Assembly (NCBI RefSeq): GCF_003231275.1
Contig: NZ_QKVL01000008.1
Coordinates: 1-64,000, forward strand
Length of the DNA stretch: 64,000 nucleotides
Reading direction: 5' to 3'
DNA from: Pseudomonas huaxiensis
GTDB taxonomy: Bacteria > Pseudomonadota > Gammaproteobacteria > Pseudomonadales > Pseudomonadaceae
Part shown: in pieces, positions 55,940-64,000 of the stretch
How positions within the stretch are numbered: position 1 is the stretch's first letter
Layout: each line of letters opens with the position of its first letter
Program-made: the position numbers and the translations under genes
Notes under the pieces: model-generated
Told to the model about the DNA's origin: nothing
Database searches by the model: none
Seen by the model: the letters and a program-made list of their open reading frames with translations, nothing else

Positions 55940-58321
55940 TCAATACTGATAGCGAAGTGTGACCGCGAAGTTACGAGGATCACCATAGAACAATCCCCCC
56001 CAGTCATTGGAGGTCGGCAGCGACTGGTAGTAGGTTTTGTCCAGTGCGTTGTTCAGGTTGTACTGCACACTCAACTGGCGGTTGATCTGGTAGTTGGCGT
56101 GCAGGTTGAGCAGGGCGTAGCCGCTTTGTTCGATGTCGTAGGCCGCGGCGCTGGTGGAGGTGCGGCTCTGGGCATAGACGTCGCCACCCACGCGCCACTG
56201 GTCAAGCACACCCGGCAGGCGGTAGTCGCTGGACACTTTGAGCAGTCGACGCGGGATCCGCGTGTAATAGTCGTTGCCCTTGTTGTTGCCAGCGACGTAT
56301 TGCGGGTCGCTGTAGGTGTAGCCGGCACTCAGGTTCCAGCCCTCCAGCGGCTGGCCGGACACTTCGATCTCGAACCCGCGGTTGCGCACTTCGCCGCCTT
56401 CTTCATAGCAGGTGCTGGTGCCGGTCACGCCGCAGATCCGCGCCCCGGCGATGGACTCGGGCATGTTCATCAGGTCGGTCTGGAACAGCGCCAGCGAGGT
56501 GTTGAGCGCGCCGTCGAAATACTCGCCCTTGATCCCCACTTCGTAGTTTTCCCCTTCCACCGGTTCCAGCAGACGGTTGCCGGTGCCGTAGTAGCTCTGG
56601 GTCTTGTAGATCTCGGTGTAGCTGGCGTAGAGGCTGTGATGGCGGTCGAGGTCGTAGACCAGACCCGCGTACGGCACGGCGCGACCGTTCTCGCGGTAGC
56701 GGTCGTTGGTGGCCGGGCTGCTCACCTCGTAGTCCGACCAGCTCAGGCGCGTGCCGACGATCAGGCTCAGGTCGTCGCTCAGGCTGAACCGGGTGGCACC
56801 GTACAGGCCGCGCTCCTGGCGCACGTAGTTGTAGTCGGACTGGGTGGCGTTGAGCTCCGGGGCGGGAATGGCACCGTGGTCGAAGTCGTTGATGTTGACG
56901 GTCGGCGTGTTGCGGGCAGTGTGAATGCCCACGTCGAAATCATCCTTGCGGGTGTTGGCGCCGAGCATCAGTTGATGCTCGCGACCGAACAGGTTGAAGG
57001 GCCCGGTGGCGTAGAGGTCCATGCCCAACTGGCGGTCTTCGTAGTCGGCCTGGGAGACGACCAGGCGGTAGTTGTCGCCGCTGACCCGCGCCGGGTAGGA
57101 GGACAGAAACTGTGCGTCGGACCAGACCGCGTTGAGCGCCAGGGTCAGGTCCCAGCCATTGGCGAAGTGATGCTTGAGGTCGCTGAACAGCACCCGGTTG
57201 TTGCGGTCCAGGTGGGCCCAGTTGCCGGCCAGCGAGGTCGAGCGCGACAGCGGGTAGAACGAACCGTTGGCGCGGGTGTTGAAACCGCCCCAGTCGTAGC
57301 CGTTGTTGTTGTCCTGCTGCAGGGTCATGCCCAGGCTCCAGACCGTGCTTTCGCTCAGGTCCATTTCGCCGATCAGGTAGAGCAGTTGGTTGTCCTTGCC
57401 GGCACCGTCGCGGTAACTGTCGGCACTGTTGTAGTAGGCGACGGCGCGGCCGCGCAGGTGGCCGCCGTCGTCCAGCGGGCCGGACACGTCCACCTGGCCG
57501 CGGTAGTTGTCCCAGGAGCCGGCGCCCAGTTCGGCGCCGAGGCGGAAGTCGGCGGTGGGGCGCTTGCGCACCAGGTTGATTGCCGCCGACGGGTTGCCGG
57601 TGCCCTGCATCAGGCCGTTGGCGCCGCGCACCACTTCGACCCGGTCGTAGAGCGCCATATTGGCGGTGGACATGACGTCCATCGAGTAGTTTTCCGAGAT
57701 GTTGCTCGGGATGCCGTCGAACTGCAGGTCGTTGACCTCGAAGCCGCGGGCGTAATAGGTCGAACGGTCGGTGCCGAGTTTGGTGTAGGTAATGCCGGTG
57801 GTGGTGCGCGCCACTTCGTCGAGGCTCTGCAGGTTCTGGTCATCCATGCGCTGGCGGGTGATCACCGAGACCGACTGCGGCGTCTCGCGGGGCGCCAGGG
57901 CCATTTTCGTGGCGGTGCGCGCGGGGCCGTTGATGTAGGCGTGAGAACCTTCACTGGCCTCTGTCGCGCCGAGGCCGTTGACGTTGGTGGCGTCCAGTTC
58001 CAGGGCGCTGTCGTCGACGCGGCGGATCACCAGGGTGTTGCCTTGCTGACGGAAATTCAGGCCGCTGCCCTGGAGCAGTTGCGCCAGGGCACTGAGCGGT
58101 TCGAGCCGGCCGCGCACGGCCGGGGCCAGGTTGTCGGGGATGATGCTGTTGTCCACCGCCAGGGTCAGTTGCGCGGTTTCCGCCAGTTGGCGCAGCGATG
58201 TGGCCAGCGGCTGGCGCGGCAAGTCGATATCCATCGGAGTGGCCCAGGCCTGGCTGGCGATGCTCAGGGCGACGGCCAGCGCCAGGGTTCTCAAGGTTGC
58301 GTGGGGCATGGAAGGTCTCAT
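55940..58321 (-). CDS. TonB-dependent siderophore receptor with STN domain (cassette F)
   Basis: A 793-residue ferric-siderophore transducer, the shortest of the six. The signal peptide (LALAVALSIASQAWA) leads into an STN domain (MDIDLPRQPLATSLRQLAETAQLTLAV). The plug has RETPQSVSVITRQRMDDQ, TTTGITYTK and LYDRVEVVRGANGLMQG. The barrel ends YGDPRNFAVTLRYQY. ATG 58321 gives the longest form; ATG 58309 is equally possible and removes four residues. It follows its FecR gene (64-nt gap) with a candidate promoter at the FecR stop. The substrate is unknown; features are FpvA-like. Confidence 0.9.
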   Translation of the reverse strand: MRPSMPHATLRTLALAVALSIASQAWATPMDIDLPRQPLATSLRQLAETAQLTLAVDNSIIPDNLAPAVRGRLEPLSALAQLLQGSGLNFRQQGNTLVIRRVDDSALELDATNVNGLGATEASEGSHAYINGPARTATKMALAPRETPQSVSVITRQRMDDQNLQSLDEVARTTTGITYTKLGTDRSTYYARGFEVNDLQFDGIPSNISENYSMDVMSTANMALYDRVEVVRGANGLMQGTGNPSAAINLVRKRPTADFRLGAELGAGSWDNYRGQVDVSGPLDDGGHLRGRAVAYYNSADSYRDGAGKDNQLLYLIGEMDLSESTVWSLGMTLQQDNNNGYDWGGFNTRANGSFYPLSRSTSLAGNWAHLDRNNRVLFSDLKHHFANGWDLTLALNAVWSDAQFLSSYPARVSGDNYRLVVSQADYEDRQLGMDLYATGPFNLFGREHQLMLGANTRKDDFDVGIHTARNTPTVNINDFDHGAIPAPELNATQSDYNYVRQERGLYGATRFSLSDDLSLIVGTRLSWSDYEVSSPATNDRYRENGRAVPYAGLVYDLDRHHSLYASYTEIYKTQSYYGTGNRLLEPVEGENYEVGIKGEYFDGALNTSLALFQTDLMNMPESIAGARICGVTGTSTCYEEGGEVRNRGFEIEVSGQPLEGWNLSAGYTYSDPQYVAGNNKGNDYYTRIPRRLLKVSSDYRLPGVLDQWRVGGDVYAQSRTSTSAAAYDIEQSGYALLNLHANYQINRQLSVQYNLNNALDKTYYQSLPTSNDWGGLFYGDPRNFAVTLRYQY

Positions 58322-58365
58322 GTCAGTGTTGGATACCCACTGACGGAGGGGCGGGTGAAATCCCT

Positions 58366-58389
58366 GATGTGCCGTTGCAAAAAAATCAC
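58366..58389 (-). promoter_or_regulatory. Candidate ECF promoter for receptor F
   Basis: On the minus strand GTGATTTTTTTGCAACGGC then ACATC overlaps the end of the FecR gene, 45-68 nt before the receptor ATG. The A/T tract plus TTGC resembles receptor B. Speculative. Confidence 0.35.
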
Positions 58390-59309
58390 AGCGCCCGCAG
58401 CCAGGTCACGTCCTCGGCGTGGCTGACCTCGATGGGCGCGATGGATGGCAATGCCTGGAGGAAGCCTTCGATGTCGTCCAGTTGTACCACCGCGTTGATT
58501 GCCGGCCGGCCTTTGCCGGGGCGCACCTGTACTGGTTGGCGGCGATAGCGCGACAGGCTGCTGGCGATTTCCTCGACGCTGGCCTGTTCCAGCACCAGCC
58601 GGCCTTGGGCGAAGGCAAAGGCATTACTGGCGGTGATCGGCAGCAACGTCGGCCCGCGGTCGAGCAGGGTGCTGGCGACCTGGCCGGCCTTCAGCACCAG
58701 CGCGCCTTGTGCGTTGTCGACCCGCACCGAGCCGCGCTCGACGCTGACGCGCAGCTCCCGTGCGTCCCGCGCCACCACGAAGCGGGTGCCCAGCACGCTG
58801 ACCCGGGCGAGCCCGGCGTCCACCGCGAAGGTTCGGGCGGCGTCGTGGGCGACATCGAAAATCGCCTGGCCCTGCAGTAGCCAGACCTGACGTCGGCCCT
58901 GGTCGAACTGCACGCGCAGGCGGGTATCGGCATCCAGGTACAGCTCGCTGCCGTCGGGCAGGCGCTCGCGACGGCGCTCGCCGATTGCCGTGACATAAGT
59001 CTGCGCGAATTCGCCGCGCCCGCCGAACAGACGCCAGGTCAGGCCGACCGCCAGCAACCCCAGCAGGCCCAAGGCCCCGCGACGCAGCACCGTACGCCGG
59101 CCGTGCTGACGCTCCAGTTCCCCGGCCAGCGCCTGGGTGCTGGCGGTGGAAGAAAAGTCGCCCCACAGGTCGCAGAACGCCTGGTACTCGGCGGCATGTC
59201 GCGGGTCAGCGTCGAGCCACTGGCGCAAGCGCTGGCGCTCGGGGTGATCGTCCGGCAGGTGCATCAGCCGGGTGAACCAACGGGCGGCCTGTTCGCGAAC
59301 GCTGCTCAT
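58386..59309 (-). CDS. FecR-family anti-sigma factor (cassette F)
   Basis: A 307-residue anti-sigma regulator. DUF4880 is present (AARWFTRLMHLPDDHPERQRLRQWLDADPRHAAEY). The membrane segment GALGLLGLLAVGLTWRLF is preceded by GRRTVLRR with RRxxL. The FecR domain begins near GERRRERLPDGSELYLDADT. The C-terminal segment (PAINAVVQLDDIEGFLQAL) has the usual layout. ATG 59309 overlaps the sigma stop as ATGA; ORF sequence further upstream is inside the sigma gene. It should hold sigma F inactive until the receptor signals. Confidence 0.9.
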   Translation of the reverse strand: MSSVREQAARWFTRLMHLPDDHPERQRLRQWLDADPRHAAEYQAFCDLWGDFSSTASTQALAGELERQHGRRTVLRRGALGLLGLLAVGLTWRLFGGRGEFAQTYVTAIGERRRERLPDGSELYLDADTRLRVQFDQGRRQVWLLQGQAIFDVAHDAARTFAVDAGLARVSVLGTRFVVARDARELRVSVERGSVRVDNAQGALVLKAGQVASTLLDRGPTLLPITASNAFAFAQGRLVLEQASVEEIASSLSRYRRQPVQVRPGKGRPAINAVVQLDDIEGFLQALPSIAPIEVSHAEDVTWLRAL

Positions 59310-59818
59310 GGCATCAGCCTCTCGCGGGCGGCACGCAAGTCGAGCAGGGCGCGGATCAGGTGGCGTTCGACGGCGCTGAGGCTGATGCCGAGCATGCGCG
59401 CGATGTCCGGTTGGCGATGGCCTTCGATCCGCGCCAGCCAGAACACCTCTCGGCAGCGGGCGGGCAGGCAATTGATGACCCGTTGCAGGGCTTCCAGGCG
59501 CTGCTGCATGTCGGCCAGGTGTTCGGCGGACGGGGCGAAATGTTCGCCGTCGGACTCGTAGGCCGCAGCCAGGCCCTCGGATTCGTCCAGCGAGCAGAAA
59601 CGCCCACTCACCCGGAAATGGTCGATCAGCACCGTCTGCGCGACGCGGCGCAGGTAAGCGTTGGGTTGGTCGATACGGGTCTGGCGGTCGGCCAGCAGGT
59701 AGCGGATGAACGCGTCATGCAGCACGTCATAGGCCAGTTGCATGCAACCGGTCCGCCGCCCGAGGCTCAGCAGCAGATCGGTATAGGCCCAGCGCAGATC
59801 GATTCGATTCCAGTTCAT
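59306..59818 (-). CDS. ECF sigma factor, diverged FecI-type (cassette F)
   Basis: A 170-residue iron-related sigma. Region 2 shows YDVLHDAFIRYLLADRQTR, a variant of the DxAQDTFxR pattern. Region 4 shows HRQPDIARMLGISLSAVERHLIRALLDL. A Fur-box-like sequence lies about 75 nt upstream. I chose ATG 59818 over the TTG at 59830. Along with sigma D it is the most diverged of the six, and both use ATGA overlaps. Confidence 0.88.
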   Translation of the reverse strand: MNWNRIDLRWAYTDLLLSLGRRTGCMQLAYDVLHDAFIRYLLADRQTRIDQPNAYLRRVAQTVLIDHFRVSGRFCSLDESEGLAAAYESDGEHFAPSAEHLADMQQRLEALQRVINCLPARCREVFWLARIEGHRQPDIARMLGISLSAVERHLIRALLDLRAARERLMP

Positions 59819-59893
59819 GCTGCCCGACAATCCCTACAGCCCGCCGGGGCTCCGGCGGGTGACGGGAGGATAATGATCCGACAGGTTTTGCGC

Positions 59894-59914
59894 AAATACG
59901 AATCACTATCATAA
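59894..59914 (-). promoter_or_regulatory. Fur-box-like site upstream of sigma F
   Basis: The minus-strand reading TTATGATAGTGATTCGTATTT has GATAGTGATTCG-type half-sites close to the GATAATGATAATC consensus. It is 76 nt before the sigma start, farther than in the other cassettes. Confidence 0.45.
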
Positions 59915-59931
59915 GCGTGGCTGGCTGCCAG

Positions 59932-60285
59932 TCAGCGTTGCGGGCGGCGGTTGCTCGTCTTGCTGGCGGATGGACGCGGCCGTCGCCGTTCCAGCAGCAC
60001 CAGCCGCAGGGCCTTGGCCAGCAACGCGCCGAGAATGCAGCCGGCCGCGGTGGCGATGATCTGCAGCAACAAGCCGAGCCCGCTGACCAGGGTCATGGCC
60101 TGAACCCAGGTGATCACTTCCGGCCACAGCGCCAGCCACAAGGCGATGAAGCCCAGCACCAGGTCGTACCAGAGACCGTTGACGCCCGCCGGGCGATAGC
60201 CGCGCACGAACAGGATGAAGGCGCTGAAGGCCATGGCCAGCAGCACGGTGCCGAAGGTCTGGCTAAGCGCGTCGGGTCCGGACAT
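59932..60285 (-). CDS. Small integral membrane protein
   Basis: A 117-residue inner-membrane protein with about three helices (FGTVLLAMAFSAFILFV, WYDLVLGFIALWLALWPEVITW, LVSGLGLLLQIIATAAGCILGALL) and a basic C-terminal tail (RRRPRPSASKTSNRRPQR). The family is not recognised. It follows the SDR-like gene by 4 nt on the same strand and ends 18 nt before the Fur-like site of sigma F, so those two genes probably form a small operon. Confidence 0.7.
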   Translation of the reverse strand: MSGPDALSQTFGTVLLAMAFSAFILFVRGYRPAGVNGLWYDLVLGFIALWLALWPEVITWVQAMTLVSGLGLLLQIIATAAGCILGALLAKALRLVLLERRRPRPSASKTSNRRPQR

Positions 60286-60289
60286 GGGA

Positions 60290-60901
60290 TTAACCTCCGT
60301 TGCCGGCGCGTAGACGCAGGCATTGGTGACGGTGCAGGCCGAGGCGCACTTCGTCCATCAGCGCTTCGGCGCAGTCGAAGGCGCGCTGTGCCTCGGGGTT
60401 GTCAGCGGCCGCTGTGCCGCTGAAGTCATCGACCCGCAAGCCGTCGATCAGCGCTGGCGCTTCCACCAGCGTCCAGTCCAGGCCGCTGGCCTCCAGGCTG
60501 CGACGCAGGTCGGCGCCGAGGGCTTCGTCATCGGCGGTGTCGGCGTCCACCAGCCATTGCCAGTGACCGATCAGGAGCAGCCTTGGCACGCCGGCGCGGC
60601 CCAGGCTCAGGGCGCCGTCGATCAGGTGACCGCATTGCACCGGCAGGTCGTCCTGCAACTCGCCGCCGAGGCAGGCAAAGACCACATCGAGGCCGGCGAT
60701 GGCGCGGTTCACCGTCGGCACCGAATCGAGGCTGCCGAGCTTGCAGCGCAGGCCGGGGCGGGCGGTCAGTTGATTGAGGTCGTCGAGCACGGCGGTGACT
60801 TCGTGCTGGCGGTGCAGCGCGGCGGCGATCAGCGCCTGGCCGAAGCTGTCGTGGGGCAGGAACACGCCCAGTTTCAGGCGCGGGGTTTCAAGGTTGTGCA
60901 T
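60290..60901 (-). CDS. NAD(P)-binding protein, atypical SDR-like
   Basis: A 203-residue Rossmann-fold protein resembling the small atypical SDR/NmrA class. The N-terminal LKLGVFLPHDSFGQALIAAAL holds the nucleotide-binding loop; it has G-x-F-x-x-x-x-F-G instead of the standard GxxGxxG. The segments GLDVVFACLGG, GVPRLLLIGHWQW and LEASGLDWTLVEAP follow the SDR layout. There is no classical YxxxK, so redox activity is uncertain. It is cotranscribed with the small membrane protein gene, 4 nt downstream. Confidence 0.75.
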   Translation of the reverse strand: MHNLETPRLKLGVFLPHDSFGQALIAAALHRQHEVTAVLDDLNQLTARPGLRCKLGSLDSVPTVNRAIAGLDVVFACLGGELQDDLPVQCGHLIDGALSLGRAGVPRLLLIGHWQWLVDADTADDEALGADLRRSLEASGLDWTLVEAPALIDGLRVDDFSGTAAADNPEAQRAFDCAEALMDEVRLGLHRHQCLRLRAGNGG

Positions 60902-60999
60902 GGGGGCCTCCCGAAGGTGGACGGCGGATATGCATATCGAAGGCCGTCCATCGCTCGAGTTCCGCCGGTGTGACGCATGACACCCGGCGGGGTCTAGGG

Positions 61000-61857
61000 C
61001 TACAGGTCGTCGTTGCCGATGGAATTGAAAATACGCAGGTTGCTGTCACGCGGACCGATGGTCTGGTCAATGCGGATTTCCGCAGTCTTGATCGCCGCCG
61101 CGGCACGCAGGTCGACGTCCGGCATGTGCTGGATGTAGTTGGTCATGACGTAGGCTTCATTGATCGCCTGGATGGGCGTGAGCGTCGCCAACTGACCCAA
61201 TTGGGGCGGCGCGCCCAGGTTCTGGTACAACGCTTCGAAGTCCGCCAGCACGGTAAAGGGCAGGCCGGACACGCACACGTCATCGGTCGCCAGGTACTTG
61301 TGGGTGCATTCGTGGATCAGGGTATTGGTCAGGGTGTTATTGCCGACCGTCGCGAGGGTGCTGAAGCGGATGTTGACATCATGTGGGTTGTGATAGCCCG
61401 CAGGGTCCTTGTTCAGGCAGCCGTGAACCGACGGGCCGCCGAACAACGCGTGGGACAGCGGCATCTGTACGTAAGCGACTGCACTCGCTGGCCGGAACCA
61501 GTGATAACCATATTCGGCCAGGCGCAGGTCCGGGGAGAGCAGGCCGGTCATCAGCCGCTGCAGCTTCTGGGTCAGGCCTTCCAGGGCCTTGAAGATATCT
61601 TCTGGGTCTTGCAGGCGGAAATGGACGATCAGGTGCCGGAAGAAGCTGGTTTCCAGCAAGCTCACGGCTTCTTCTGCGTCGAAGCCGGTTTCTCTCGCGC
61701 TCCTGACCACATGCAGGGCGATCACTGTGGTTTCCGTAGCCTTCTTGACCAACTGCCGCGCCTGGCGCATTGCCTCGCTGAGTTTCTGCAGCCCCGCTGG
61801 CGCGATGTCATTGATCGCGATGATGTTCAAACCACCGATCTTGTAGGTCACTGCCAT
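61000..61857 (-). CDS. Putative zinc metallopeptidase with HExxH motif (aspzincin-like?)
   Basis: A 285-residue protein of unrecognised family. LIHECTHKYLATDD contains HExxH (His182, Glu183, His186), followed by Asp192/193, a layout similar to M35 aspzincin enzymes where a nearby Asp is the third zinc ligand; the usual GTxD is changed to ATDD. The N-terminal half is helical. No signal peptide or membrane helix is present, so it would need another export route if extracellular. Adjacent genes give no function: an SDR-like gene ends 98 nt away. Whether it is an effector, a peptidase or inactive is unknown. Confidence 0.65.
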   Translation of the reverse strand: MAVTYKIGGLNIIAINDIAPAGLQKLSEAMRQARQLVKKATETTVIALHVVRSARETGFDAEEAVSLLETSFFRHLIVHFRLQDPEDIFKALEGLTQKLQRLMTGLLSPDLRLAEYGYHWFRPASAVAYVQMPLSHALFGGPSVHGCLNKDPAGYHNPHDVNIRFSTLATVGNNTLTNTLIHECTHKYLATDDVCVSGLPFTVLADFEALYQNLGAPPQLGQLATLTPIQAINEAYVMTNYIQHMPDVDLRAAAAIKTAEIRIDQTIGPRDSNLRIFNSIGNDDL

Positions 61858-62023
61858 GTGTACACCGTGCCGGAAATAGGGAAGGAGTGCCGATAGTGCA
61901 TGGATAGACGGGCTGTGGCGACTGCCGATAAGGGTGCGCGATCACTTTTCCTGCGGCCTTGACTGGCGTCAACCGGCCAGCGCCCGCGCCGCGCTAGTCT
62001 GGCGCGCACGACGAGGCCCCTTC

Positions 62024-62467
62024 ATGACCTATCCCTACCTGTTGACCCTGCACCTGTTTGCCGCGCTGATCTTTATCGGCACCGTGTTCTTCGAGGTGCT
62101 GTTTCTCGGCAGCATTCGCCGGCAATTGCCCGACCGGCTGATGATGATGCTCGAACACGCCATCGGTCAGCGCGCCCGGCAAGTGATGCCGTGGGTGTTG
62201 CTGGTGTTGTTCGGCGCTGGGGTGGGGATGGTCCGCGAACGTTATCTGCCGTTGCTGGCGGCGCCGTGGGAATCGTCGTTCGGCACCTTGCTGGCGCTGA
62301 AGATCGTTGCCGGCGTCAGCGTGCTCGGCCACTTCCTCACGGCACTGTGGTTGTTCCGCAGTGGCCGCATGACGGCGCGGGCAGTGACGTTCATTCATGC
62401 CAGCGTCTTCACTCATTTGCTGGTGATCGTGCTGCTGGCGAAGAGCATGTTCTTTCTGACGTGGTAA
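62024..62467 (+). CDS. CopD-like/DUF2269-type membrane protein
   Basis: A 147-residue inner-membrane protein with four helices: YLLTLHLFAALIFIGTVFFEVLFL, VMPWVLLVLFGAGVGMV, LALKIVAGVSVLGHFLTALWLF and FIHASVFTHLLVIVLLAKSMFFL. The pattern, with His residues in helices 1 and 4, resembles CopD/heme-binding small proteins. It is followed by nnrS (13-nt gap), an arrangement common in Pseudomonas, which suggests a role in NO or metal-related respiration. ATG 62024 has a weak GAGG upstream; the frame is open to 61934 without a better start. Confidence 0.8.
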   Translation: MTYPYLLTLHLFAALIFIGTVFFEVLFLGSIRRQLPDRLMMMLEHAIGQRARQVMPWVLLVLFGAGVGMVRERYLPLLAAPWESSFGTLLALKIVAGVSVLGHFLTALWLFRSGRMTARAVTFIHASVFTHLLVIVLLAKSMFFLTW

Positions 62468-62480
62468 GCCGGAGGCCGCG

Positions 62481-63668
62481 ATGCAAGTGATCGACCGCAA
62501 CAAGGCGCTGGCTGTCACGCCGCTGCTGCGCCTGGCGTTTCGCCCGTTCTTCCTCGGTGGCAGTCTGCTGGCGCTGATTGCCGTGCCGCTGTGGCTGATC
62601 GCCCTGGGCGGCAGCCTCGACTGGCAGCCGGCGGGCGGCTGGCTGGCCTGGCACCGACACGAGTTGCTGTTCGGCTTCGGTCTGGCAATCGTCGCCGGTT
62701 TTCTGCTCACCGCCGTGCAGACCTGGACCGGCCAGCCGGGGGTGAGCGGCAAACCGCTGGCGGCGCTGGCTTTGTTGTGGCTGGCGGGGCGGGTCGCCTG
62801 GCTGGCCAATCTGCCGCTGCCTTTGCTGGCCTTGCTGGAGCTGGGCTTTCCACTGCTGCTGGCGCTGCTGATGGGCCGCAGCCTGTGGCGGGTCAAGCAG
62901 CAGCGCAATTACCCGGTGGTGGCGTTGCTGTTGCTGCTGACGTTGGTGGATGCCATCGCCGTGACCGGGTTGCTCAACGGCGACGACGGTTTGCAACGCC
63001 AGGGCGTGCTCGGCGGGTTGTGGCTGGTGGCGGCGATGATGGGGCTGATCGGCGGCCGGGTAATTCCCTTCTTCACCCAGCGCGGCCTTGGTCGCACCGC
63101 GGCGGTCGCGCCCTGGCCGTGGCTGGACTGGCTGTTGCTCGGCGTTTCGGCGCTGGTGGCGTTGCTGTATGCCGCAGGGCCGGCGTTGACGCCGTCGTGG
63201 TGGCTCGGCCTGCTGTTCGCCGGGTTGACCCTGGGCCACGGCATTCGTCTGCTGCGCTGGCATGATCGCGGGTTGTGGCAGGTGCCGCTGCTCTGGTCGC
63301 TGCACCTGGCGTATGGCTGGCTGGTGCTGGCGTGCCTGAGCATGACTCTGTGGCATCTCGGCGTGACGCTGAATCCGAGCCTCGCAGTGCACTGCCTGAC
63401 GGTGGGTGCCATGGCCGGGCTGATCCTGGCGATGATCGCCCGGGTCAGCCTTGGCCATACCGGCCGGCCATTGCAGCCGCCGGCGGGGATGAGTGTGGCG
63501 TTTGTGCTGTTGAATGTCGCCGGGCTCGCCCGGGTCTTCCTGGTGCCGCTCAATACCCATGCCGGGTTGGGGCTGGCGGCATTGTGCTGGGCGCTGGCGT
63601 TTGGGTTGTTCGTTTGGGGTTATGGGCCAATGTTGATGCGGGCGCAGGTGGATGGGCATCCGGGGTAG
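62481..63668 (+). CDS. nnrS: NnrS-family heme/Cu-containing membrane protein
   Basis: A 395-residue inner-membrane protein with about 12 helices. The family features are RLAFRPFFLGGSLLAL near the start, WHRHELLFGFGLAIVAGFLLTAVQTWTG with the conserved His, GGRVIPFFTQRGLG in the middle, and HCLTVGAMAGLILAMIARVSLGHTGR. NnrS proteins bind heme and copper and protect against nitrosative stress. It is probably cotranscribed with the preceding CopD-like gene. ATG 62481 is preceded by GCCGGAGG. Confidence 0.93.
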   Translation: MQVIDRNKALAVTPLLRLAFRPFFLGGSLLALIAVPLWLIALGGSLDWQPAGGWLAWHRHELLFGFGLAIVAGFLLTAVQTWTGQPGVSGKPLAALALLWLAGRVAWLANLPLPLLALLELGFPLLLALLMGRSLWRVKQQRNYPVVALLLLLTLVDAIAVTGLLNGDDGLQRQGVLGGLWLVAAMMGLIGGRVIPFFTQRGLGRTAAVAPWPWLDWLLLGVSALVALLYAAGPALTPSWWLGLLFAGLTLGHGIRLLRWHDRGLWQVPLLWSLHLAYGWLVLACLSMTLWHLGVTLNPSLAVHCLTVGAMAGLILAMIARVSLGHTGRPLQPPAGMSVAFVLLNVAGLARVFLVPLNTHAGLGLAALCWALAFGLFVWGYGPMLMRAQVDGHPG

Positions 63669-63748
63669 GGCTGGCGTAGCCATGCCTGCAGGAATTGTTT
63701 GAAAAAATCCTCAAAGACAGTTGCCCCCACAGGTTGAACTGCCTCCAC

Positions 63749-63785
63749 CAACCCTGTGGGAGCCGGCTTGCCGGCGATGAGGCCG
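63749..63785. repeat. REP sequence downstream of nnrS
   Basis: TGTGGGAGCCGGCTTGCCGG then CGATGAGGCC is a full REP copy (orientation + reading) in the 201-nt gap between convergent genes. Confidence 0.8.
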
Positions 63786-63869
63786 CCAGTGACGCTCGGT
63801 CTCAAGGCGCCAACATCCGCCAACTCTCAGTGAGCTCCCGACCCAACCGCCTCAGCCGGGAACCCTCAC

Positions 63870-64000
63870 TCACTTTGGGGCGAACCGCTCCCACCAGCCG
63901 GGCCGGCTGGTTTGTTGTTGATAGGTCTGCACCTGATCGGCCGCGCTGCCCAGCAGTTGCGCAACGGTCGAGCCGCGCCTGGCCACGTAGTCATCCAGTT
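63870..64000 (-). CDS. C-terminal fragment of an unidentified protein
   Basis: The minus strand reads a 42-codon in-frame tail, ending TGA at 63870-63872. It shows LDDYVARRGSTVAQLLG followed by a Gln-rich part (QVQTYQQQT) and WWERFAPK. The gene continues beyond the window end. Codon usage and amino-acid make-up look coding. I do not recognise the family. Confidence 0.55.
   Translation of the reverse strand, partial: LDDYVARRGSTVAQLLGSAADQVQTYQQQTSRPGWWERFAPK

Noticed and set aside
56099..58426. 775-codon plus-strand ORF opposite receptor F
   Set aside because: Same shadow pattern; no SD, no motif, and it runs opposite the receptor F gene.

Overview
The window is a high-GC gamma-proteobacterial chromosome segment, almost certainly from a Pseudomonas of the fluorescens group. 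Evidence: FecI/FecR/TonB-receptor modules with GTGA or ATGA gene overlaps, abundant Pseudomonas-type REP sequences (cores such as GCGAGCAAGCTCGC and GCCGGCAAGCCGGC), a putrescine gamma-glutamylation locus, an NnrS locus, and the HscC plus J-protein pair. The first ~4 kb is visibly more AT-rich than the rest and looks like acquired DNA.

Layout. 0-5.4 kb: an accessory patch with an ATPase + HNH nuclease pair (Septu-like defence module), a cysteine-containing protein of unknown function, a possible OGG-fold protein and another unknown. 5.4-6.7 kb: a MITE-like palindromic element and an unknown membrane protein. 6.8-15.1 kb: two iron-starvation cell-surface signalling cassettes (A, B). 15.3-17.5 kb: a WYL regulator divergent from a second possible OGG-fold protein. 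17.5-21.6 kb: cassette C. 21.7-25.6 kb: small hydrolase, small unknown protein, amidase, tRNA-Gln and a LysE exporter. 25.8-28.8 kb: HscC with its J-domain partner. 28.8-33.7 kb: a MITE-like insertion with a target duplication, then a DUF3237/CocE-hydrolase/porin operon divergent from an AraC regulator. 34.1-37.9 kb: putrescine uptake and gamma-glutamylation genes. 38.1-43.2 kb: small metabolic genes, NUDIX/LysR/PACE, MaoC, AraC, DUF2000 and LysE. 43.3-51.5 kb: cassettes D (receptor frameshifted) and E. 51.5-55.6 kb: diguanylate cyclase and the carboxynorspermidine synthase/decarboxylase pair. 55.9-59.8 kb: cassette F. 59.9-63.7 kb: membrane protein, SDR-like protein, putative HExxH protease, and a CopD-like protein with NnrS. 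The window ends inside a partial minus-strand gene.

How it works together. The dominant theme is iron scavenging. Six complete sigma/anti-sigma/receptor cassettes lie in 64 kb. Each receptor carries an N-terminal signalling (STN) domain, so each should sense its own ferric siderophore. Five sigma genes have Fur-box-like sequences just upstream and the sixth (E) has a weak one. AT-tract motifs upstream of the receptors are candidate cognate ECF promoters. The other conspicuous feature is a family of large palindromic intergenic elements built around REP arms; the copy at 28933-29290 keeps 21-bp perfect terminal inverted repeats and an 8-bp target duplication. Assignments come from reading translations and motifs; no database search was run.
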